Source: Ophiosphaerella korrae (taxonomy: Eukaryota > Ascomycota > Dothideomycetes > Pleosporales > Phaeosphaeriaceae). From it: DNA of 64,000 nt. Of the stretch, positions 57,657 through 64,000 are shown in pieces (position 1 is the first letter of the stretch; each line of letters opens with the position of its first letter). The notes below the pieces were generated by a model. The model did not search any database. It was given only the letters and a program-made list of their open reading frames with translations, and was not told the DNA's origin. The position numbers and the translations under genes were made by a program. The DNA lies in assembly GCA_028456385.1 (NCBI GenBank), contig JALNQF010000131.1, positions 1 through 64,000 of the forward strand, in the 5' to 3' direction.

Positions 57657-58285
57657 GTTTTCGAAAGATGGTGTCGAAGAGCGTGGACGGTAAGGAAGTC
57701 GTTTTGGCCTGCAGAAGTTTGTCAACATAATGTTCATTGACAATCACTCTCATAGCGCCAAAACACGACCAACCATGAGTGATGAACTTACGCCATGATA
57801 CCGGATAGATGAATGTTCGCTTTTTTGAACGAAGGCGCGGAATGAGATCAAAGGTTCGAGCTTGCGTGGTGAGACTGCAATTTCGAGCAGCAGGTAAGAT
57901 CCATGCAGCTTGAGGGCTCATGAGGACTTTATATGCGCCCCTAGTATAGTGGCGAATTTTAGGTAAAGGCATTTGATCGTTGGATAGGGCCCTGAAGTGA
58001 GAATTTACAGGGTTTACAGCGATGCGCGAACCAAAGTCGAAGTCACCTCGAGATATCCATGTGGAAGAAGTATTGGACAGCGACCGGTGGCCGACATCGC
58101 AATGCTAGAGGCGCGCATGTAGGCATCAATTGACTTATCGTTGCATTAGCTCAAAGATGAGAAATTCATTGCAAGATATCTTTGTCGGTAGTTAAACGGA
58201 GAAATGCTGAGGTCCTATTCTAGCTATGACACGACGATGCAAAAAGAGGCGAGTCGCTAGTCCGTCCAAAGTGTCATTCGATAAT
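57657..58285. other. Intergenic, 5' flank of F-box-like gene
   Basis: A 108-codon minus-strand frame at 57646-57972 has no family resemblance. It could be a 5' exon of the F-box-like gene but no good junction is seen. Confidence 0.4.
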
Positions 58286-60980
58286 TCAGGGTCGTTTCCA
58301 ACCAAGTCTTTTGAAAATCTGACGTCCTTTCGAGGCAGGCGGTTTGCCAAAATTGTGCGTTTGTCGATTCGCTAGAGCAACAGCTTTACTCTCTGTCCCA
58401 AATTTCGCACTGCATACTTCCAATACTTCCATAAAACAATTCTCTACTTTAAGAATATCCCCTTGAAGCTGATAGAGAATACCTAAAGAATTGGACGCCC
58501 TAAATGTTCGCAGGTGTTCCCTGCCCATAATGTTCCTGCATCCTTCTAGCACCTGAATACATGTGCCAATCGCCTCATCTAGCCTTCCTTGGCTACTGTA
58601 CAAGAAGACCAGATGACGGAGTGTACCTATTATTTTTCAGAGGCCTGAAATTTCCCTAGATTTTTTTCGATATCCTTGAGGTCGATTTTGGAACTGCCTT
58701 TCCGCCTCGTATTTCCCTTGTTTCGCATTGTTCTACATGAGGAAGTAGACGCATCGCAAGCTGCCAATTATTTTTGATCTGATATTGAGGTACTGCTTCG
58801 CCGACGACAAGAACTGCCAACCGAATTATTTCCCTTCTTTCAGTCTGTGTTTGAATTTGCCACGCTCATTGGTGCACCACTGGGTGTGTCGCATATCCTG
58901 TTTCATCGTTCATCTTTTCTACTAATGAGTAGCTTCGAAGCAGGCTAACAGCCTTCAAAAAGTTTGCTTCGCTCTGCGATATACTTTGTAGCCATCCAGG
59001 TAATAGTGGTGTTACTATTATTGTATGCTTTTCTCCCCTATCGGTATTGGCAAAAAGTCCATACCATAAGCTTTTGTTGTCGAGGAATGCCCAGAGTAGG
59101 AGAAGGCTCGCAGCAGCCTGGTCCCTTTCCCTTATGGCTATATAGGATATTTTCCATGTTGTCACCACACTGCCGTTAGCATAGGTCCGTAGTGTGATGC
59201 GATTTCCGTCAGCTGACTCCCTCAATTCTTGCCATTGATTTTTATATAGCCGAGTGTAGGTTTTGAAGTCAATTCCTGCCTCAAACATGTAAGCAGCAGC
59301 CTAGGTGAGGGTTAAGGGAAGCCCGTCGAGCATATCCAGCAGCTCATTACTTTCCTCTCCTAAATTAATTGTGGTTAGTGCTGGTGATACTCAACCTCAA
59401 CAGTTGATAGGGCCAGATAGTTTTGCTTACCTACTCTTGATCTGTACCATGCTTCGAAAATGGCCATTGCCTGTTTCTTGTTGACCTTTTTCACCTCCCA
59501 CTGCTCTCCGAACTGAGTGAGCTGCTTGAGACGTGTGGTGATAAGAACTGACCCGTCATCCGCCTCCGGAGGGTACTCCGTAATGTCATAAGCCTCTGTC
59601 TTCTTCATTTTGTTAATAATCGCGGTCTACGTTGTCTATGACCATCAACCACCTATCATTTCCTGGCAGACTCAGCAAGGCCAGTACGTCTCTCACGACC
59701 GTTGCGACACTCTCACCTTGACCTTCAACGCAACTCCTACTGGCTGGTGGAATTTCACACTCTGATATCCGGCTCGCGAAATTCGTTAGACTTTATTTGA
59801 AGTCACTTAATCCACTTCCATCGAACCACAAAATTGAAGAGTAGGTGTGCTGATGGCGCCGAGCAAAGTCGACTGCGAGTTGGGTTTTGCCAGCCCCACC
59901 AAGACCATGTAAGATCGGGATGTGTCTTCCCATAGAATCTTTGGACGGTAAAAGTACTCTTTCCATTGCTTGTATATTCGTCAAATGTTCTGCAAATTTC
60001 CCTACAGCACATGTTCGAAGCTAAAAGCGATTCGATAATAAGAAGCTTCCTGCAAAATGTTGGTCTTTGCTTCTTGCCCTACTGGAACACGTAATATAAT
60101 AGCTTTGGCACATCCTGCTGCCATGTTTTATTCTTATGTGAGTCAGCATAATCACAAATATCTCGTACAACTAGATAAGGGAAATTGTTTATTAAGCCTG
60201 CCGCTTCCATCTCAAAGCACAAAACTCCGCCTATATCTTTGCTCCTTTGGTCACGTGTTACTCCGCCCTTGATCACCTGGTTTCTAGATGCTATGGTACC
60301 ATAGTGAATGACTACCTGTTTACCAACTTCTCGTTCAGGACGCTGTATTGTGCGGCCTTGGTCGCATTGCTCACATGTCGGTCCGCTGCCGTGCACGTAA
60401 TTCGGTTGGAACAACACGTCTTGTCCTGCATTTTCTCTTCTGGAGTGTGAATATTGATCGAATGTCGATAAATGGGTCGTAAGCGAGCCTTGTCCTGGAA
60501 ATCTTGTGCTCTTAGTTGGGTAATCGCGCTGAGAAGTTCCTTTGGGGGAGCATTAAGGAAGTCTGTCCGTGTCAAACGTCTATTTTCTCCTGTTTTCCCA
60601 AAATCGTACTGCACGACCCCACCGTGCTGGTTCACCGGGTGGCTGACAACAACATCTCCCAGACGCACGTCTGCCCCGGCGCTTGGGGCCCCTCCGCCGA
60701 CTCCAACCGTCGGACCAATTCGGATCGACGTGAATATTGACCTCGCTTGGCCCGCAATAAAAGCAGCTGCTCCGATGCCTATTTGGCCAGCTGGCAGACT
60801 GGCCAGAACAACGTTGTGAACACCAATGCGACCCAGCGTGTACTGATTTGGATCTATGTTGTTGTGAGGCAGGTGCTCCTAGTCGAGCATGATTTGAGCA
60901 GCGGCGAACTCAACAGGTAGGGCACAGATCCATCCTACGGTGTATGCTGTAACATCGAGCCTGCGCTTCATTATTGACAT
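58286..60980 (-). pseudogene. Decayed PNP_UDP / NB-ARC / TPR NLR gene
   Basis: The order of remnants on the minus strand is that of a known fungal NLR architecture. A nucleoside-phosphorylase-like domain (YTVGWICALPVEFAAAQ, VGVGGGAPSAGADVRLGDVV, VLCFEMEAAGLINNFP, ICDYADSHKNK) is followed by NB-ARC (ILHGLGGAGKTQLAVDFA, LLSLPGNDRWLMVIDNVDRD, GSVLITTR), a lid region (ATHPVVH) and a TPR tail. Lesions: TAG at 60879 near codon 30 of the gene, a frame change near 60415, a frame change at the PNP/NB-ARC link, TAA at 59793 (family Gln), a frame change near 59615, TAG at 59301 (family Gln) and TGA at 58866 (family Trp). It cannot encode the full receptor. Confidence 0.85.
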
Positions 60981-61524
60981 CGCATCGGCCGGAAGTCAGG
61001 CGCCTCAAGCGCCGTTGTTTACACCCGTGGCGATTCCGAAGACATGAGAAGTGTGGAATAAGAGGTCACAATTGCGCCCTGGCCGAGGTAGCCACGCGCT
61101 GAAGCAGGCGAGCCTGACCAACGCGTCTCTCTTAGGCTGAATATTGGCCCTGCTCAGGGCGTCCTGCATGTCCTGCACAGCTGTGTTGCGCTGCTGCCTC
61201 TGGATTCGTTGGACAGCTCCGGCCGAGGCATTCGTGCGCCACCAGTGCCAAGCCTCTCACCGGTCAGTGATGCCGTCCCGCAAAGCCTTACCGTCAACAC
61301 CACTGAATATTTTTCGCCTGGTAGAAAAGTACGACCTACCAATACATTGATCTATTCGATGACTCTCGCTCACGCCCTTCAGCGCTCATGTACGTATGCG
61401 CGAGAGTGCTCTAGACAGACAGGATGCTAAGAACATTCAGCATCCACGAGAGCATGGAAATCTACGAAAGTAGAATTGAGTGATCTACAGGTTAGGGAGA
61501 AATAGTCCTTTAGGATTCCTTTAG
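60981..61524. other. Intergenic, possible lost 5' part of the CorA-like gene
   Basis: Around 61390-61500 a translated stretch (RMLRTFSIHESMEIYES) resembles the N-terminal region of the downstream CorA-like family. In that frame it is flanked by TAG at 61412 and TGA at 61481. It may be a damaged first exon. Confidence 0.35.
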
Positions 61525-63003
61525 GTTCTGACTGCCACAGGAGAAAGCGCTACAATCGCCCTGCCTTATGTAAGTTGTAGTTGGCAGCACACCGCGAACC
61601 AACGGCTAATTGGAAGATTTCTCCCAGGAGCCGACTATCCAGAAGGCGAGAACGCGCGTAAGGTGCTATTAAGCCCTTTCAATGTGCCGGATATAGTGTC
61701 TAATGATTTGGGTTATCGGTGCAATGGATTCTTTGGAAGCCGAGGCACATACGATAAATCTGGTCAGACAGAGGCATACTGTATGTTCATAGAGGATGGA
61801 AGCTATGCGGCAGCCAGCAATCACTGATTCTCAATGCAGCTATATGGCTTCGCTGTCTAGTTAAGATCGTACAACAAACCCCACAAGCTAGCATAGGATA
61901 TACATGGTACGAGATGACTTTTGTCAGCCAATGGGAGTCTACTCATCGCCAAACGACCTTGTGTGTGAATACACCTGACACCTTCCGAGAAGAATTAGCA
62001 TTGGCCATGGCGAGTGAACACGCAACGCTGGACATGAGAGATCCTTTCGCACTTTACCTTCCCATCATAGACCAGATAGTTGTGCTTTACGACCGTTCTG
62101 TGAGTGACACATATCCCTCCTCCGAATCATTTATTGACCACAACTACAAAAACTAGGTATGGGGTATTCGTGATCTTATTCGGCGAGTGGAAAAGGTATG
62201 CTTGTCCGCTTCCCTACGCATCATACTTCGTAAACTGACAATTTGGCAAAAGGGGAGAGAACTCGACCAGGCGGCTGAGACTAATTTCTCAGAACTTCAT
62301 GAAATCTCTCGTCACGCTACACATTCAACAGAAACGCTTATTGTGGCGGCAGAGTCTGTGGCAGCAATGCAAGAGCGCTATAACGATTTCCACAAGCGCT
62401 CTTCCTCGGCAAATTTCGACAATGGACATTTGGCCTATGTGCAACAACACATGGAATTCCAGGCGCAGCTGATTCGAAACTTAGTCCAGCGATCGCGATC
62501 AAATCAAGATAGACTTCAGAGCGAAATCACGCTGGTGAACAACCTTCTCTAAATTCAGATAATAAAATCCTATAGCTAATGATAGCAGGCATATAATTTG
62601 ATCACGCAAAGGGATAGCAAGATTATGATGGGAATAGGCGAAGCAACCAAGAGAGATAGCTCTGCCATGAGGACTGTGGCCGTAGTCACAATGGTGTTTC
62701 TACCAGCTACCTTCACTTCGGTTTGTTACAACCATACACTCTTCATCCATCACACTGAGTAGCATACAGGCAGTTTTCAGTATGAGCTTTTTTAATTATT
62801 CGCCTGCCACCAATACCCAAGCAGAGCGTTGGAGTGTTTCCAACAAGTTTTGGATATATTGGGCTTTTGCCGTTCCCTTGACTGCCTGTACCCTGCTTGC
62901 TTGGATGTTCTGGAAGCGGAGATCAAGTCAGAGATTACAAATTGGAGCTTTTTTGAAGCATAGACTTCACCGATCGCAGGCTTCACAGGCTGGCAAGGCA
63001 TAG
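61525..63003 (+). CDS. CorA-like (Mg2+ transporter superfamily) membrane protein, 5' end unresolved
   Basis: Six exons can be placed: ~61525-61780, 61840-62099, 62157-62195, 62253-62534, 62589-62720 and 62770-63003. All junctions from 61781 on are in phase, with short GT-AG introns. Recognisable blocks are WQHTANQRLIGRFLP, DPFALYLPIIDQIVVLYDRS, VWGIRDLIRRVEK, a long helical arm, AMRTVAVVTMVFLPATF (TM1), MSFFNYSP in place of the GMN loop, then TM2 (FWIYWAFAVPLTACTLLAW). This matches a large family of fungal CorA-like proteins of unknown transport function. No start codon is found in the first exon; an upstream part appears damaged, so it may be a pseudogene. Confidence 0.7.
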
Positions 63004-64000
63004 CTGATAAATCTAAGGATATAGCTGTTTCGTTGTCGAAGGACATTATTTCTACTCAAAGTTCAAACGGTGTTCTGGTTTTGGGAAGAGAAAAAAGTGA
63101 TGCAAGAAACTCTTTAGACCACGTACTTGTGGTCCTTTTCCCGCGGCAACAGGTGCCGCATCCACAAAAAAACGGCCCGGCATGATAGCTCGCTTGGGTG
63201 CTTCCTGAAACTAGCGTGGGGTTTATATGGATAGTAGGATTTGGAAGAAGAAAACGGATTCGCGACCTACCGAATAATTAACGAGTTATGGTGAGGATTA
63301 ATTGATATTGACGAAGGATTAAGATGGCTCCAGTGATCTGACCAGCTAGATACTCGTTGGAAAACATGGCCTGCTCCGCTTTCTACCATGGTATTCTAGC
63401 ATACCGCGAAACATGGGGGCCGGGGACACCTCCGCGCCCAGCTTTCTGCAGATTAGATTACCGTATACTATAAATCAGAGTGAGTAAGGAAGCAGGGTCG
63501 AAATGATGTCGGATCTCAATGCTACGATTGGATCTAAGATCAATTGAAACTGCATCTTGCGCATGCGACTGCAGCACGCATCTAATTTGGTTTGAATGGT
63601 TTTATTTACGAACATGAGTTTTAGGGCGTATAATAAAGAAATCGCAAAGCATGGAGAATTGCAAAGGTGATGTGATGAAAGAAGGACGAGTGCAGTGATT
63701 CAGTAGTGGATGCCCCTTGTGTGAAACTAAACACATATTGAGACTAGTCTAGTTATCGTCTGGGCAGGAACATTCCCAGCCTTTGGGCGTGACAACTCCT
63801 CATGTTCAGTCCTTACTCATACATCATCATTTTTACAGGTTTCATCGAACCATACGGATACATGCACCCTCCAGTCTGTTGGAAGTTCGTCATGCTGTAC
63901 ATTGTCACGCGAAACGGAAGAATTTCCCCGAAACCAGAACACGACGTGGGAGAGATGTTTGCTTTTCTCTACTTAATTTTAGATGCCTGTCCCGTGTCGC
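63004..64000. other. Intergenic to the end of the window
   Basis: No supportable frame. A small inverted repeat (GACCAC...GTGGTC) lies at 63117-63134. Confidence 0.5.

Noticed and set aside
14313..63003. Genetic-code reassignment of TAG or TGA to Trp
   Set aside because: Intact genes in the window terminate with TAG, TGA and TAA, and the broken genes also carry TAA stops and frameshifts, so a changed code is not needed.

Overview
This is genomic DNA of a filamentous ascomycete, most likely a Dothideomycete-type Pezizomycotina. The evidence is short 44-114 nt GT-AG introns, HET-domain and NACHT/NB-ARC (STAND) genes, a sphingolipid delta-8 desaturase, and an AT-rich block almost free of CpA/TpG that looks like repeat-induced point mutation (RIP). 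Species cannot be told from the sequence alone. Exon boundaries below were placed by hand from splice signals and reading-frame phase.

Layout. 1-2755: RIP-ruined repeat DNA, with two diverged copies of a ~250 bp direct repeat and a cluster of hairpin repeats. 3151-13543: housekeeping and metabolic genes: GFA-family formaldehyde-activating enzyme, intron-containing tRNA-Arg(ACG), two convergent MFS drug transporters, a thiol/thiopurine-type methyltransferase, and an OTU2-like deubiquitinase. 14313-25508: sparse DNA with a multi-pass membrane protein gene interrupted by one in-frame TAG, a small orphan, a WW-domain protein, two small secreted-protein candidates and a one-pass membrane protein. 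27337-31416: sphingolipid delta-8 desaturase and a secreted muconate-lactonizing-like beta-propeller. 32762-40743: an intact HET-NACHT-WD40 gene of the het-e/NWD type with seven near-identical WD repeats, then a decayed HET gene. 42363-50562: delta-12 desaturase, a damaged DHA2 transporter and a damaged NmrA-like gene carrying a 231 bp insertion. 51504-63003: a coiled-coil protein, an intact HET gene, a LPxEIRNMIY (F-box-like) protein, a heavily decayed PNP_UDP/NB-ARC/TPR NLR and a CorA-like membrane gene with an uncertain 5' end.

There is no obvious biosynthetic cluster. The theme of the right half is birth and death of fungal self/non-self recognition genes: two intact members beside two multi-lesion relatives. 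Several reading frames are broken by stop codons that stand where the family has Trp or Gln. Many are C-to-T or G-to-A changes, which fits RIP-like mutation. In two otherwise open genes, a single TAG could instead be a site for A-to-I mRNA editing or hide an unrecognised intron.
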